Counted from the stretch's first letter, positions 35,701-45,531 are shown. The stretch is DNA of 64,000 bases from G965237725 sp965237725 (GCA_965237725.1 OZ250151.1:1116001-1180000), one strand, 5' to 3'. The notes: generated by a model from the sequence alone, not told the origin. A program made the numbers and translations.

Positions 35701-36414
35701 TCATTTTATCTGATCCCAGACCACACCATCTGCAGATTTTTCCCGTAGTAACTCGAGCCATTTTTCATGGAGCTCAAGTTCTTGATCGTGGGCCTGGGTT
35801 GGGCTCAGTTTTTGGGCCTCATTTAAATCGATTTTAAAATCATTTTTATTATGATCTCGTTGGGTCAGATCATCGGTTTCACCCAATAAAGTCATCTGAC
35901 CGCCGGTCATTTGCAGATAGACATCTGCCAGGATTTCCGCATCCAGCAATGCGCCATGCAAAGTACGTTGAGTGTTGTCTACCTCATAGCGTTTGCATAG
36001 GGCGTCGAGATTATTCTTTTGTCCTGGATGTTTATGCCGAGCCATGACCAGGGTGTCTAGAATCTCGCAATGTTCTTCAATAATTTTGTCCCCCATACCA
36101 AATTCCTTAAACTCATGATTCAAAAATCCAACGTCAAAAGGCGCATTGTGGATGATCAACTCAGCGCCCTTTAAGAATCCAATCAACTCCACGGCAATGT
36201 CGTCGAACTCCGGTTCATCCTTGAGACGTTCATTGGTAATACCATGTATTTCAATAGCCGCCTCATCAATATCCCTCAGCGGGTTTATGTATTTATGAAA
36301 TCGGTTATCGGTCATTCTGCGATTGATCATTTCGATTGCACCGATCTCAATAATCTTATGACCCTGGCTTGTTTCAAGACCGGTTGTTTCTGTATCCAGA
36401 ATAATCTGCCTCAT
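35701..36414 (-). CDS. dnaQ: DNA polymerase III subunit epsilon (3'-5' proofreading exonuclease)
   Basis: A 237-residue DEDD exonuclease starting MRQIILDTETTGLETSQGHK, with Exo I (DTETTG), Exo II (IIHNAPFDVGFLNHEF) and Exo III (HGALLDAEILADVY) motifs, the last giving the catalytic His and Asp. The C-terminal tail (ELHEKWLELL) matches the part of DnaQ that contacts the alpha subunit. It proofreads during replication. The start overlaps the stop of rnhA by 4 bases, so the two are coupled. Confidence 0.95.
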   Translation of the reverse strand: MRQIILDTETTGLETSQGHKIIEIGAIEMINRRMTDNRFHKYINPLRDIDEAAIEIHGITNERLKDEPEFDDIAVELIGFLKGAELIIHNAPFDVGFLNHEFKEFGMGDKIIEEHCEILDTLVMARHKHPGQKNNLDALCKRYEVDNTQRTLHGALLDAEILADVYLQMTGGQMTLLGETDDLTQRDHNKNDFKIDLNEAQKLSPTQAHDQELELHEKWLELLREKSADGVVWDQIK

Positions 36415-36851
36415 GATCCAACCTCATCCACACCTTTATTTGCCAGGCCATCCGCCCGTTCATTGCCTGGATCGCCAGCGTGGCCTTTAACCCAGCGCCA
36501 GTCAATATCATGCTCAGTAGACAACTGATCCAATGTTTCCCAGAGATCCTGATTCTTTACTGGTTTTTTATTGGCGGTTTTCCAGTTGTTGGTTTTCCAT
36601 TTTTTTATCCATTGCTGAATTCCGTTTTTGACATAAACCGAGTCGGTGTACAGGGTAACCCTGCAACTTTTTGACAATGCCCGCAACGCTTCGATGGTGG
36701 CAGTCAACTCCATACGGTTATTGGTGGTGTCCGCTTCGCCACCGTAGAATTCTTTTTCGCGCTCGCCGCAGATCAGTAATGCGCCCCATCCGCCTGGGCC
36801 CGGATTTCCCCTGCATGCACCATCGGTGTAGATTACAACCTGATCAGTCAT
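36411..36851 (-). CDS. rnhA: Ribonuclease HI
   Basis: A 146-residue RNase HI with all four acidic catalytic residues visible: Asp in VIYTDGACRGNPGPGGWGA, Glu in NNRMELTATIEAL, Asp in TLYTDSVYVKNGI and Asp in the C-terminal NERADGLA, plus the His of WVKGHAGDPGNERAD. It removes RNA from RNA-DNA hybrids. The gene is the third of a minus-strand run (ABC ATPase, SmtA-like methyltransferase, rnhA, dnaQ) and overlaps dnaQ by 4 bases. Confidence 0.95.
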   Translation of the reverse strand: MTDQVVIYTDGACRGNPGPGGWGALLICGEREKEFYGGEADTTNNRMELTATIEALRALSKSCRVTLYTDSVYVKNGIQQWIKKWKTNNWKTANKKPVKNQDLWETLDQLSTEHDIDWRWVKGHAGDPGNERADGLANKGVDEVGS

Positions 36852-36881
36852 ATTATTTGCACAATAAATCCCAGGTCTTAA

Positions 36882-37673
36882 CTAATTTTTGGGAACCAGC
36901 TTCAATGAAACTTTTGCCGCGTGTTGTGCCGCCGGCTGTGCAATACCGGGAATCAGTTGGCGCCAGGTCTGACTGGATTTGGGCAGCGCCGTGGTCGCCA
37001 TGACTCGCTTGCGCCCGACAATGACATAGACACCGCCCAATCCCGGCCACCAGCGATCTCCCGCTTTTTCAACAAAGCTCAGTTTGTCCCGCCATTTTTT
37101 CGATTGCAGTGGCAATTGATAAGACATCATGCCTGCGCCAACCAGATCGTATCCGAGCAAGGACAACCAGTCCTGTACACGCCCAACTCGATAGTAATGC
37201 CCATCCCAGGGGCGTTGTTCAGATTTGCCTTTCAGTAATCTAATGGCGCCATAAAAACTAACCAGATTGAAACCAATAATCACCATGCAGCCTTCAGGGA
37301 CCAGAATCTGGTTTACCTGGCGAAGGACCTCATGGGGATCCCCGCAATAATCCAGGGTGTGAGGCAACACCGCAAGATCATGGGTTTTTTCTGGAAAAGG
37401 TAATGCAGATTCAGTGGAAACCGCGTAATGACAATTGTTCGATTCCATCGGGTAACGATCAAAACTCAATTCTTGATCGCCGCGGGTCAATGAATCGTAT
37501 TCCGTATCAATTATAAAATTTGAAGAAACTTCCACGGCTTCGAGATAGTTAACCCATGGAATCCCCACCTGCATACTCCTGGCATAATAGCCCGATGGCA
37601 GCAGTTGGGCGCACTTCTCCACTTCACTTTTAATGATGGATTGACCCAGAGATGTATTAAACCAGTTTGTCAT
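36882..37673 (-). CDS. SmtA/YafS-type methyltransferase
   Basis: The start is placed at ATG 37673 (MTNWFNTSLGQ), giving 263 residues; the frame is open further upstream but would overlap the ABC ATPase gene. The protein has the LGQSIIKSEVEKC opening and the YVIVGRKRV segment found in the methyltransferases encoded next to rnhA/dnaQ in gammaproteobacteria (YafS in E. coli). The SAM loop is atypical; LAVLPHTLDYCGDPHEVLRQ (post-I region) and EGCMVIIGFNLVS are clear. The substrate is not established. The gap to the upstream ABC gene is 22 bases. Confidence 0.85.
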   Translation of the reverse strand: MTNWFNTSLGQSIIKSEVEKCAQLLPSGYYARSMQVGIPWVNYLEAVEVSSNFIIDTEYDSLTRGDQELSFDRYPMESNNCHYAVSTESALPFPEKTHDLAVLPHTLDYCGDPHEVLRQVNQILVPEGCMVIIGFNLVSFYGAIRLLKGKSEQRPWDGHYYRVGRVQDWLSLLGYDLVGAGMMSYQLPLQSKKWRDKLSFVEKAGDRWWPGLGGVYVIVGRKRVMATTALPKSSQTWRQLIPGIAQPAAQHAAKVSLKLVPKN

Positions 37674-37695
37674 GGGGCCTATTTTAAACCAGATT

Positions 37696-38472
37696 CTATT
37701 TAAGATTGCCTGATAAAAACTGCTTAAAACGCTCGGACTTCGGATTACCAAAAACGGCTGCAGGGGGACCATCTTCTTCGATAGCGCCCTGATGCAAAAA
37801 CAACACCCGATCAGACACTTCCCTCGAAAAGTCCATTTCATGGGTAACCACCAACATAGTCCGACCTTCTTCGGCCAGCCCCCGAATAACCTTTAATACT
37901 TCGCCCACCAGCTCCGGATCCAGAGCAGATGTCGGCTCATCAAACAACATCACAGCCGGATCCATTGCGAGGGCCCGGGCAATGGCGGTGCGCTGTTGCT
38001 GACCACCGGATAATTGTGCCGGATAATAATCTTTACGATCTATCATCCCTACTCTGTCCAGGGTTGCTTCTGCTTTTTCAATTGCTGCAGCCTTGTCAAT
38101 CTTTAACACTGAAATCTGAGCCTCGGTAACATTTTCCAGCACGGTCAAATGGGACCATAAATTAAATTGTTGAAATACCATGCCCAATTTCGAGCGAATT
38201 CGCTCAATCTGTTTATGGTCAGCTGCAACCCGTTCACCATTTTTGAGCTGTTTCATTTTAATTAATTCGTCAGCAACAAAAATTTCACCCGAAGTAGGTG
38301 TTTCCAGAAGATTAATACAACGCAGCAATGTGCTTTTTCCAGATCCGCTACTACCCAGTATAGAAACCACGTCGTGATTTCGGGCTTCCAGGGAAATACC
38401 TTTTAACACCTCAAGATTGCCAAACTGCTTGTGCAAATCATTAATGGTTAAGGCGATGGGGTTATCGTTCAT
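37696..38472 (-). CDS. Polar amino acid-type ABC transporter ATP-binding protein (HisP/GlnQ class), orphan
   Basis: Start placed at ATG 38472 (MNDNPIALTINDL), 258 residues. All ATPase motifs are intact: Walker A GSSGSGKST, Q-loop GMVFQQFNLW, signature LSGGQQQRTAIARALA, Walker B VMLFDEPTSALDPE and the H-loop VVTHEMDF. The IERIRSKLGMVFQ segment, preceded by an insertion around KNGERVAADHKQ, is like HisP/OccP-class proteins for basic amino acids. No permease or binding protein gene is adjacent; the neighbours are smtA-rnhA-dnaQ downstream and divergent dapE upstream, so the partners must be encoded elsewhere. Confidence 0.9.
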   Translation of the reverse strand: MNDNPIALTINDLHKQFGNLEVLKGISLEARNHDVVSILGSSGSGKSTLLRCINLLETPTSGEIFVADELIKMKQLKNGERVAADHKQIERIRSKLGMVFQQFNLWSHLTVLENVTEAQISVLKIDKAAAIEKAEATLDRVGMIDRKDYYPAQLSGGQQQRTAIARALAMDPAVMLFDEPTSALDPELVGEVLKVIRGLAEEGRTMLVVTHEMDFSREVSDRVLFLHQGAIEEDGPPAAVFGNPKSERFKQFLSGNLK

Positions 38473-38532
38473 TTTTTGTTTATTAAAGTTACAATAGCCC
38501 CACAATAAATCTTAATCCATCACATTGCAACG

Positions 38533-39678
38533 ATGTCACATTCACCAACTGTCGAATTAGCACAGAAATTAATCCAGATTGAGTCGGTGACCCCGGTTGA
38601 CGGTGGGTGTCAGGCGCTTTTGAGCTCCCGGTTGGAACAAATTGGCTTTGTCTGCGAGCAAATTAATTTTTCTGACGTAACCAACCTTTGGGCTATCCGC
38701 AGCAGTGAATCCCCCACCATTAACAATCCATTGCTGGTTTACGCCGGGCATACCGATGTGGTTCCTACAGGGCCTTTAGAGCAGTGGACCTATCCGCCGT
38801 TCGAAGGAATAATTAAGGATCAGGTTCTCCATGGCCGGGGCGCGGCGGACATGAAAGGCAGCATCGCCAGTTTTGTAACTGCCTGCGAGCGCTTCGTCGA
38901 AAACCATCCCGATCACGCGGGGACAATTGGGTTGCTGATTACCAGCGACGAAGAAGGCATAGCAAAATGGGGCACCAAAGCGGTTATTAATGAGTTGCAA
39001 TCCAGGAATGTAAACATCGATATGTGTATTGTCGGCGAACCCACCTGCACCAAGGTTTTCGGCGATACCATTAAAGTGGGCCGCAGAGGTTCGTTAAACT
39101 GCAAGCTAGTAATTCGGGGAAAACAGGGGCATATTGCCTATCCCCATTTGGCGCAGAACCCTATTCATACTGCCCTGCCTGCAATTGATGAATTGATCTC
39201 CAGACAATGGGATCAGGGCAATGAAAACTTTTTGCCCACCAGTTTTCAGTTATCAAACATTCATGCCGGAACCGGGGCGACCAATGTCATACCTGGGAAA
39301 ATTGACTTAGATTTTAATTTTCGTTATTCACCGGAAACCACCGATCAGGAATTAATCAAAATTGTGGAATCCATTCTGAACAAACATCATCTCGACTATG
39401 ACGCCCAGTGGGCCATGCCGAGCTATCCTTTTGAAACCAAACGGGGTGACCTTACCGAATGCGTAAAGCAAAGCGTGATTGAAATCACCGGGATTACCCC
39501 GGAATTATCTACCAGCGGCGGTACATCGGATGGCCGATTTATCGCCCCCACCGGTGCTCAACTGGTAGAGCTTGGACCCATAAATGCCACTATTCATCAA
39601 ATTGATGAACAGGTCTCAACCAATGATCTGGATCAATTGTCTGCGTGTTATGAGCGGGTTTTAGAAAAACTATTGTGA
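38533..39678 (+). CDS. dapE: Succinyl-diaminopimelate desuccinylase
   Basis: A 381-residue M20 metallohydrolase with the DapE order of motifs: VYAGHTDVVPTGPLEQW (His and Asp), GRGAADMKGSIASFV (bridging Asp), LITSDEEG (catalytic and metal Glu), IVGEPT and the C-terminal STSGGTSDGRF. It hydrolyses N-succinyl-LL-diaminopimelate in lysine and cell-wall synthesis. It is followed after 10 bases by a DAO-family oxidoreductase gene. Confidence 0.95.
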   Translation: MSHSPTVELAQKLIQIESVTPVDGGCQALLSSRLEQIGFVCEQINFSDVTNLWAIRSSESPTINNPLLVYAGHTDVVPTGPLEQWTYPPFEGIIKDQVLHGRGAADMKGSIASFVTACERFVENHPDHAGTIGLLITSDEEGIAKWGTKAVINELQSRNVNIDMCIVGEPTCTKVFGDTIKVGRRGSLNCKLVIRGKQGHIAYPHLAQNPIHTALPAIDELISRQWDQGNENFLPTSFQLSNIHAGTGATNVIPGKIDLDFNFRYSPETTDQELIKIVESILNKHHLDYDAQWAMPSYPFETKRGDLTECVKQSVIEITGITPELSTSGGTSDGRFIAPTGAQLVELGPINATIHQIDEQVSTNDLDQLSACYERVLEKLL

Positions 39679-39688
39679 CTCCCTAACC

Positions 39689-40771
39689 ATGAGTCATCGG
39701 GTAATTGTTGTCGGTGCAGGGATAATCGGTTCGTCCATTGCTTATTATCTTGCAAAAAATGGTGCAGATGTCACCGTTCTGGAACAATACCGCCCGGCCT
39801 GTGGCGCGACCAGTAAGTCCTTTGGCTGGATAAACGCAAATTATCCGGAAACAAAAGAATACTTTGCCCTCAGACAAGCCAGTATGAATGAATATCACAA
39901 TCTTGCAAATGAGCTCGAAAAGCCTATAGGTCTGAAATGGGGTGGCAGTCTGTGGTGGGAACAGGAGGGTCAGGGCTTTGATGACCATCTTGATAGGGCA
40001 AATGATTTTAGCTATGCCGTAGAAACCGTAGATCAGGATAAATTCAAAATCCTGGAGCCTGAATTCCATTCCCCACCCCAACGAAGCGCCCTGTTTCCCA
40101 ATGAAGGTGCGGTTGATGCCATCGCCTGTGCCAAGGCCATGCTCAACAAGGCGCGGGGTTATGGCGCCAAATTGATCATCGGTTGTACGGTTTCCGAACT
40201 TATAATGAAAAACCAGCGCTGCATTGGAGTTGATACGCCTTTCGGAAAAACGACCACAGATACTGTGGTGGTTGCGGCGGGGGCTGAAGCACAATTCCTG
40301 CTCGAGCCCGCGGGCATCAATTTACCCATGGAAAACCAGCCCGGTTTGATTTTGCACACATTGCCCGTTGAGCCGATTTTAAATCACTTGATCATTTCTT
40401 CCAGCATTCACTTCCGCCAGCATACCAATGGCAGTCTGCTGGTGGCTGAAGATTTTGGTGGTGGTAGCATTGATGGTGACCCACTAAAATTTGCAGATCA
40501 CCTGATCAATCAGCTAAAAACTTACCTGCCACAATTGTCTGATCTAAAGCCCAGCGAAATCACGCTGGGTATCCGGCCCATGCCCGCAGACGGCTATCCA
40601 GTGCTAGGCGAAGCAGACGGCGTGAAAAACCTTTACATCGCATCCATGCATAGCGGCGTCACCCTGGCACCCATCGTTGGCAAACTGGCTTGCGAAGAGA
40701 TTTTACATAACAAGCCCGCTGAACTGTTTGCGCCCTATCGACATCGGCGTTTTACCCAGGAAAATAACTAG
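39689..40771 (+). CDS. FAD-dependent oxidoreductase (D-amino acid/glycine oxidase family)
   Basis: A 360-residue DAO-family flavoprotein with the FAD dinucleotide motif VVGAGIIGSSIAYYLAKNGA (5-24) and the C-terminal FAD segment LGIRPMPADGYPVLGEADG with MHSGVTLAPIVGKLA. The family oxidises secondary or D-amino acids, sarcosine or related amines. SKSFGWINANYP near residue 36 resembles members that act on N-methylated or cyclic amino acids, but the substrate is unproven. It lies 10 bases after dapE and 66 bases before a DUF1638 gene. Confidence 0.88.
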   Translation: MSHRVIVVGAGIIGSSIAYYLAKNGADVTVLEQYRPACGATSKSFGWINANYPETKEYFALRQASMNEYHNLANELEKPIGLKWGGSLWWEQEGQGFDDHLDRANDFSYAVETVDQDKFKILEPEFHSPPQRSALFPNEGAVDAIACAKAMLNKARGYGAKLIIGCTVSELIMKNQRCIGVDTPFGKTTTDTVVVAAGAEAQFLLEPAGINLPMENQPGLILHTLPVEPILNHLIISSSIHFRQHTNGSLLVAEDFGGGSIDGDPLKFADHLINQLKTYLPQLSDLKPSEITLGIRPMPADGYPVLGEADGVKNLYIASMHSGVTLAPIVGKLACEEILHNKPAELFAPYRHRRFTQENN

Positions 40772-40837
40772 CTCGGCGCTAACAGCAATCTCCAGGTCGC
40801 ATAACAGGTTTACGATTTCATTTCTGTAACACATAGT

Positions 40838-41464
40838 TTGACTATGGATATCACCAACGCCATAACCATAGACAAAACCCTGATCATCGCCTGCGGTGCA
40901 TTGAGCCATGAAATTGTTGAATTAATCAGAATCAATAACTGGCATCACCTCGAGCTCACCTGTTTGCCAGCAAAATATCACCATACCCCTGAAAAAATTC
41001 CAGCCGCAATGGCCAGCAAGATTCGACAGAATAAATCAAAATATAAAAACATTTATGTTATGTATGGCGACTGTGGTACCGGCGGCGACCTCGATCGCGT
41101 ACTGGAGCGCGAGGGTGCCACACGAATTCCAGGCCCCCATTGTTTTTCATTTTTCGCCGGTAATGACCGATATGAGCACTGGGGGGAAAACGATATCACC
41201 ACGTTTTACCTTACGGATTTTTTCTGCGAGCACTTCGACAAATTTGTCTGGCAAGCCCTGGGATTGGACCGGCGCGACGATATGGTGGAATTTGTTTTTG
41301 GAAATTATAAGAAAGTGGTTTTCATCGCCCAGACTGAAAACCTGGAACTTCAAGATAAAGCCCGGGCCATCGCAGACAAACTTAACCTGAACTACGAATA
41401 CCGGTTTACCGGTTATGGTGATATGCAAACCAGCATGGCAGAAATTCCGGTTCGCCTGGCCTGA
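40838..41464 (+). CDS. DUF1638 family protein
   Basis: A 208-residue protein of the DUF1638 family: LIIACGALSHEIVELIRINN near the start, then LTCLPAKYHHTPEKIP, IYVMYGDCGTGGDLDRVLE and PGPHCFSFFAGND. The conserved Cys and His residues in these motifs suggest metal or cofactor binding. No function is known; in other bacteria DUF1638 genes often accompany corrinoid or methylamine metabolism, which is recalled and not shown here. A second in-frame ATG two codons in (MDITNA) is an alternative start. Confidence 0.82.
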   Translation: MTMDITNAITIDKTLIIACGALSHEIVELIRINNWHHLELTCLPAKYHHTPEKIPAAMASKIRQNKSKYKNIYVMYGDCGTGGDLDRVLEREGATRIPGPHCFSFFAGNDRYEHWGENDITTFYLTDFFCEHFDKFVWQALGLDRRDDMVEFVFGNYKKVVFIAQTENLELQDKARAIADKLNLNYEYRFTGYGDMQTSMAEIPVRLA

Positions 41465-41553
41465 ATTTCGTCACCCGGATTACTCGGGAGCCATGCCCCG
41501 AAATAAGAAATCCGATATACTCCACGCCCAATATTTCGCTTCATTCAAAATTA

Positions 41554-43242
41554 ATGTCGGTTGAAACAAAACCCGTAAATTTTATCCGCCAGGTTATCAA
41601 CCAGGACCTGGATTCAGGTAAACATGACCAGGTAACTACCCGATTTCCACCGGAACCCAATGGCTATCTGCACATTGGTCATGCCAAATCCATCTGGCTG
41701 AATTTTGGCATCGCTGAGGACTACAAAGGAAAGTGTACTTTGCGTTTTGACGACACCAACCCGGTTAAAGAAGATGCGGAGTTCGTCAGTGCCATCGAAG
41801 AAGATGTGCGCTGGCTGGGATATCAATGGAGTGCTATTGCCCATGCATCGGATTACTTTGAGCAGCTCCATGGTTTTGCAGTGGAACTGATTGACAAGGG
41901 TCTGGCCTACGTTGACAGCCTGGACGCTGATGAAATGCGAAAACTCCGGGGTACGCTAACCGAGCCAGGCCAGGACAGCCCCTTTCGCAATCGAAGCATC
42001 GATGATAATCGAGCGATGTTTAAAGCTATGCGGGATGGTGAGTTTTCCGATGGTGAACATGTGCTGCGGGCGAAAATTGATATGGCCTCACCGAATATCA
42101 ATATGCGCGATCCGGTATTGTATCGAATTCGTCACCACAGCCATCAGCGCACCGGTGATAAATGGTGCATCTATCCGTTATACGATTTCACTCACGGATT
42201 AAGTGATGCCATCGAAGGGGTGACCCATTCGTTGTGTACTCTTGAGTTTGAAGCTCATCGACCCCTATACGACTGGTTCCTCGATAATATTTCCGCACCC
42301 AGCCGCCCCCAGCAAATCGAATTTTCACGACTAAATTTGAATTTTGCGGTGATGAGCAAACGCATGTTAACCCAGCTGGTGGAGCGCGGCGATGTTGATG
42401 GCTGGGATGACCCGAGAATGCCCACCATCTCTGGACTGCGAAGAAGAGGATTCACCCCGGCATCGGTGCGTAATTTTATCGCCTCCGTGGGCATCACCAA
42501 GAAAGACAATATCATCGAAATGGGTGTTCTGGAAAATAGCGTTCGCGAAGACCTCGACCCCATTGCGCCTCGGGCCATGGCGGTGTTGCGTCCACTTAAA
42601 GTGGTTATTGAAAACTTTCCCGAAGGTGAACAAGAGCAAATCGAAGCCCCCAATCATCCGGGTGACAAATCTCTGGGCAAGCGAACCATTACCCTGACCC
42701 GGGAAATTTATATCGAACACGATGATTTCATGGAAGATCCGCCAAAAAAGTTTTTCAGACTGGGGCCGGACAGAGAAGTTCGCCTGCGTTATGGCTTTGT
42801 GATTTTTTGTAACCAGGTGATCAAGAACGACCAAGGTGATGTCATTGAACTACGTTGCAGCTTTGACCCGGATACCCGTCACGGTAAGCAGCCCGAAGGA
42901 CGAAGGGTTAAAGGCATCATTCACTGGGTAAGCGCGGATTGTTGTGTTGATGCAGAAGTCCGGCTTTATGATCGGTTGTTTTCAGAAGCCAATCCCCTTG
43001 CAGACAAGTCCCGAGATTTCACCGAAACTTTGAATCCCCATTCTCTTGAAATTTTACAAAACTGCAAACTCGAAGCCAGTTTAAAGTCCAGCTTAAAATC
43101 CAATGAGGTATCAAGCGATGATCGCAGGTATCAGTTCGAACGGCTAGGGTATTTTTATGCTGACAAGCATAGCAATGCAGAACATCTGGTTTTTAACCGT
43201 ATTGTTACCCTAAGAGATACCTGGGCCAAATTATCCCATTAA
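41554..43242 (+). CDS. glnS: Glutaminyl-tRNA synthetase
   Basis: A 562-residue class I synthetase with the HIGH motif in PEPNGYLHIGHAKSIWLNFG (33-52) and the KMSKS-equivalent VMSKR near residue 267. DDTNPVKEDAEFVSAIEEDV and the anticodon-binding beta-barrels (HWVSADCCVDAEVRLYDRLF) follow GlnRS order, distinguishing it from GluRS. Length fits the bacterial enzyme. Presence of glnS supports a gammaproteobacterial host. It heads a plus-strand run glnS, sohB, yrdA-like, GST. Confidence 0.96.
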   Translation: MSVETKPVNFIRQVINQDLDSGKHDQVTTRFPPEPNGYLHIGHAKSIWLNFGIAEDYKGKCTLRFDDTNPVKEDAEFVSAIEEDVRWLGYQWSAIAHASDYFEQLHGFAVELIDKGLAYVDSLDADEMRKLRGTLTEPGQDSPFRNRSIDDNRAMFKAMRDGEFSDGEHVLRAKIDMASPNINMRDPVLYRIRHHSHQRTGDKWCIYPLYDFTHGLSDAIEGVTHSLCTLEFEAHRPLYDWFLDNISAPSRPQQIEFSRLNLNFAVMSKRMLTQLVERGDVDGWDDPRMPTISGLRRRGFTPASVRNFIASVGITKKDNIIEMGVLENSVREDLDPIAPRAMAVLRPLKVVIENFPEGEQEQIEAPNHPGDKSLGKRTITLTREIYIEHDDFMEDPPKKFFRLGPDREVRLRYGFVIFCNQVIKNDQGDVIELRCSFDPDTRHGKQPEGRRVKGIIHWVSADCCVDAEVRLYDRLFSEANPLADKSRDFTETLNPHSLEILQNCKLEASLKSSLKSNEVSSDDRRYQFERLGYFYADKHSNAEHLVFNRIVTLRDTWAKLSH

Positions 43243-43271
43243 CAAATCAATATTCAATAACTATTTCTAAC

Positions 43272-44333
43272 ATGCAATTTTTAGCAGAATACGGCCTTTT
43301 CCTGGCAAAAGCGGTGACCATAGTGGCGTCGATTCTGATCGTTACCATGGGGCTGGTTTCCATGGCAATGCGTCAGAAAAAATCCTCAGATAAACAGCTC
43401 GAAATTACCCACCTCAACAAACAATACGAGGAAATGGAAACGGCTATTCTCCAAGCTGCATTAACCCCTGTCGGGCTGAAGCAAAAATTCAAGCTGGAAA
43501 AGAAGAATGCAAAAGCTGAGGCCAAAGCGGAAAAGAAAGCGAACAAATCGAAAAAAGCTTCTGATGACACTGTTGGCGACAGGAAGCGACTGTTTCTGAT
43601 GGATTTTGAAGGTGATGTAAAAGCCAGCAGTGTTGATTCCATGCGTCAGGAAATTACAGCATTATTGACCCTTGCCAATGAAAACGACGAAGTTATGCTA
43701 CGGCTCGAAAGTGGCGGTGGCACGGTACATGGCTACGGTCTTGCAGCATCACAACTTCAACGTATCCGTGATAAAAAAATCCCATTGACTATTTCGGTGG
43801 ACAAAGTCGCTGCCAGCGGCGGCTATATGATGGCCTGTGTTGCCAATAAAATTATTGCCGCACCATTTTCCATCATCGGCTCCATCGGCGTTCTTGCCCA
43901 GATTCCCAATCTGAATCGCCTGCTCAAGAAACACGATGTGGACTTTGAACAATTGTATGCCGGCGAATATAAACGGACCTTAACCCTGTTTGGTGAAAAT
44001 ACAGATAAGGGACGGCAAAAAATGCAATCGGATTTGGAAGAAACCCATGACCTTTTTAAAGATTTCATAAAATCCCAGCGCCCGAATCTGGACGTAGACA
44101 AGGTCGCCACCGGAGAACACTGGCTCGGCACCAAGGCATTGGAACTTGGGCTGGTTGATGAATTGCAGACCAGCGATGACTATCTGATGAACTTGCGCAA
44201 AGATGCCGATCTGATTCATCTGGAGTATTCAGAAAAGAAATCCATCATAGATAAACTGTCCCATATGATGACTTTAAAATGGCGAAACCAGAGCAAGGTT
44301 ATTGAAGATATGGACAAACCAATGTTAATGTAA
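43272..44333 (+). CDS. sohB: Protease SohB (S49 family, membrane-anchored)
   Basis: A 353-residue SohB homologue. The N-terminus has one membrane segment (residues 12-34), followed by a Lys/Glu/Ala-rich linker (residues 72-98) and the S49 domain. The nucleophile Ser lies in DKVAASGGYMMACV and the general-base Lys in AGEYKRTLTLFGENTDKG; VMLRLESGGGTVHGYGLAA is the conserved substrate loop. It acts at the inner membrane facing the periplasm. Located 29 bases after glnS. Confidence 0.93.
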   Translation: MQFLAEYGLFLAKAVTIVASILIVTMGLVSMAMRQKKSSDKQLEITHLNKQYEEMETAILQAALTPVGLKQKFKLEKKNAKAEAKAEKKANKSKKASDDTVGDRKRLFLMDFEGDVKASSVDSMRQEITALLTLANENDEVMLRLESGGGTVHGYGLAASQLQRIRDKKIPLTISVDKVAASGGYMMACVANKIIAAPFSIIGSIGVLAQIPNLNRLLKKHDVDFEQLYAGEYKRTLTLFGENTDKGRQKMQSDLEETHDLFKDFIKSQRPNLDVDKVATGEHWLGTKALELGLVDELQTSDDYLMNLRKDADLIHLEYSEKKSIIDKLSHMMTLKWRNQSKVIEDMDKPMLM

Positions 44334-44364
44334 TGCTGGTTGCGGTTTATTAAATTATAAAAAT

Positions 44365-44895
44365 ATGATTTACAAGCTAGAGGACAGACCCGAACCTCAA
44401 ATTGACCCATCCAGTTTTGTGGCGCCCAGTGCAGATATTATTGGCTGGGTCAAAATCGAGGCTGATGTAAGTGTCTGGTTCAATGCCGTTGTGCGCGGTG
44501 ACAATGAACTAATCACCATTGGTAACCGATCCAACGTTCAGGACTGTTGTGTCTTGCATACCGATCCGGGCATTCCGCTGACCCTGGAAAATGATGTAAC
44601 CATCGGCCACAGCGCAATGATCCACGGCTGCCATATTAAATCCGGAAGCCTGATTGGCATCGGTAGCGTAGTATTAAACAATACGGTGATTGGCAAAAAC
44701 TGTATCGTCGGCGCCAATGCACTGATTACCGAAAATCAGGTATTTGACGACGGCATGCTCATTCTCGGTTCCCCGGCAAAAGCAATCAGGACGCTCAACG
44801 TAAAAGAGCTGGAAACCCTGGCAACATTCTCACAGTCTTATGTTGGTAAAATTCCGCGCTACCGCAACCTTGAACTGCAATCCCAAACGGATTGA
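44365..44895 (+). CDS. Gamma-class carbonic anhydrase family protein (YrdA-like)
   Basis: A 176-residue left-handed beta-helix protein. Hexapeptide repeats run from VAPSADIIGWVKIEADVSVW to the C-terminal helix. The three metal-ligand His are seen in the region CCVLHTDPGIPLTLEND (one) and TIGHSAMIHGCHI (two). YrdA/PaaY-type proteins bind zinc; some have carbonic anhydrase or acyl-CoA thioesterase activity. It lies between sohB and a GST gene on the same strand. Confidence 0.9.
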   Translation: MIYKLEDRPEPQIDPSSFVAPSADIIGWVKIEADVSVWFNAVVRGDNELITIGNRSNVQDCCVLHTDPGIPLTLENDVTIGHSAMIHGCHIKSGSLIGIGSVVLNNTVIGKNCIVGANALITENQVFDDGMLILGSPAKAIRTLNVKELETLATFSQSYVGKIPRYRNLELQSQTD

Positions 44896-44904
44896 GTAAA
44901 CGTC

Positions 44905-45531
44905 ATGTATCAGCTTTATGGTAATCCTGGTTCCGGATCTTGCGCAGTTGAATTGGCTTTGGCTGAACTCAAGCTGCCTTATGAATTTCATGAAATCGAA
45001 CTAAAAACAAATGAACAACGCCATGCAGACTATGCTCGGATAAACCCCCAGCAAAAAGTGCCTGCATTGGTTTGTGAAGATGGCAATGTCATAACCGAAT
45101 CCGTGGCTATCATTCTGTGGCTGCTCGACAAACATGGTAATCATCACCTTCTACCGGCGCAGGGTTCCAATGAACGCAGTCAGGCACTACGCTGGCTGAT
45201 TTTTGTAACCGCCGAGCTTTACCCCATAATCGAGATCATTGACTATCCCCAACGCTTTACCACCCCGGAATCTGATGCAGATGCTGTGTTAGAAACTGCG
45301 ATAAATATCTGGCGCACCCGATGGCTTGTCATGGAAGATCATATCGCTGGAGATTTTTTGCTCGGTAGTGAATGTTGCATCACCGACTTTTATATTTCAG
45401 TTGTGAGTCGCTGGGCCGGTCAGGGGAAGTGGCGACGGGATAATATTCCTAAGATTGAGAAAATTACCGAATTGGTATCCAGACGGGAATTGTGCAAAGA
45501 GGTTTGGGCAAGGAATTTTCCTGGGAAATAA
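44905..45531 (+). CDS. Glutathione S-transferase family protein
   Basis: A 208-residue two-domain GST. The thioredoxin-like N-domain has MYQLYGNPGSGSCAVELALA and the GSH-binding NPQQKVPALVCEDGNVITES (cis-Pro and Ser). A helical C-domain follows. The catalytic residue is probably Ser10 or Ser12. Substrate unknown. It is the last gene of the glnS run and is followed by the repeat cluster at 45.6-45.8 kb. Confidence 0.88.
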   Translation: MYQLYGNPGSGSCAVELALAELKLPYEFHEIELKTNEQRHADYARINPQQKVPALVCEDGNVITESVAIILWLLDKHGNHHLLPAQGSNERSQALRWLIFVTAELYPIIEIIDYPQRFTTPESDADAVLETAINIWRTRWLVMEDHIAGDFLLGSECCITDFYISVVSRWAGQGKWRRDNIPKIEKITELVSRRELCKEVWARNFPGK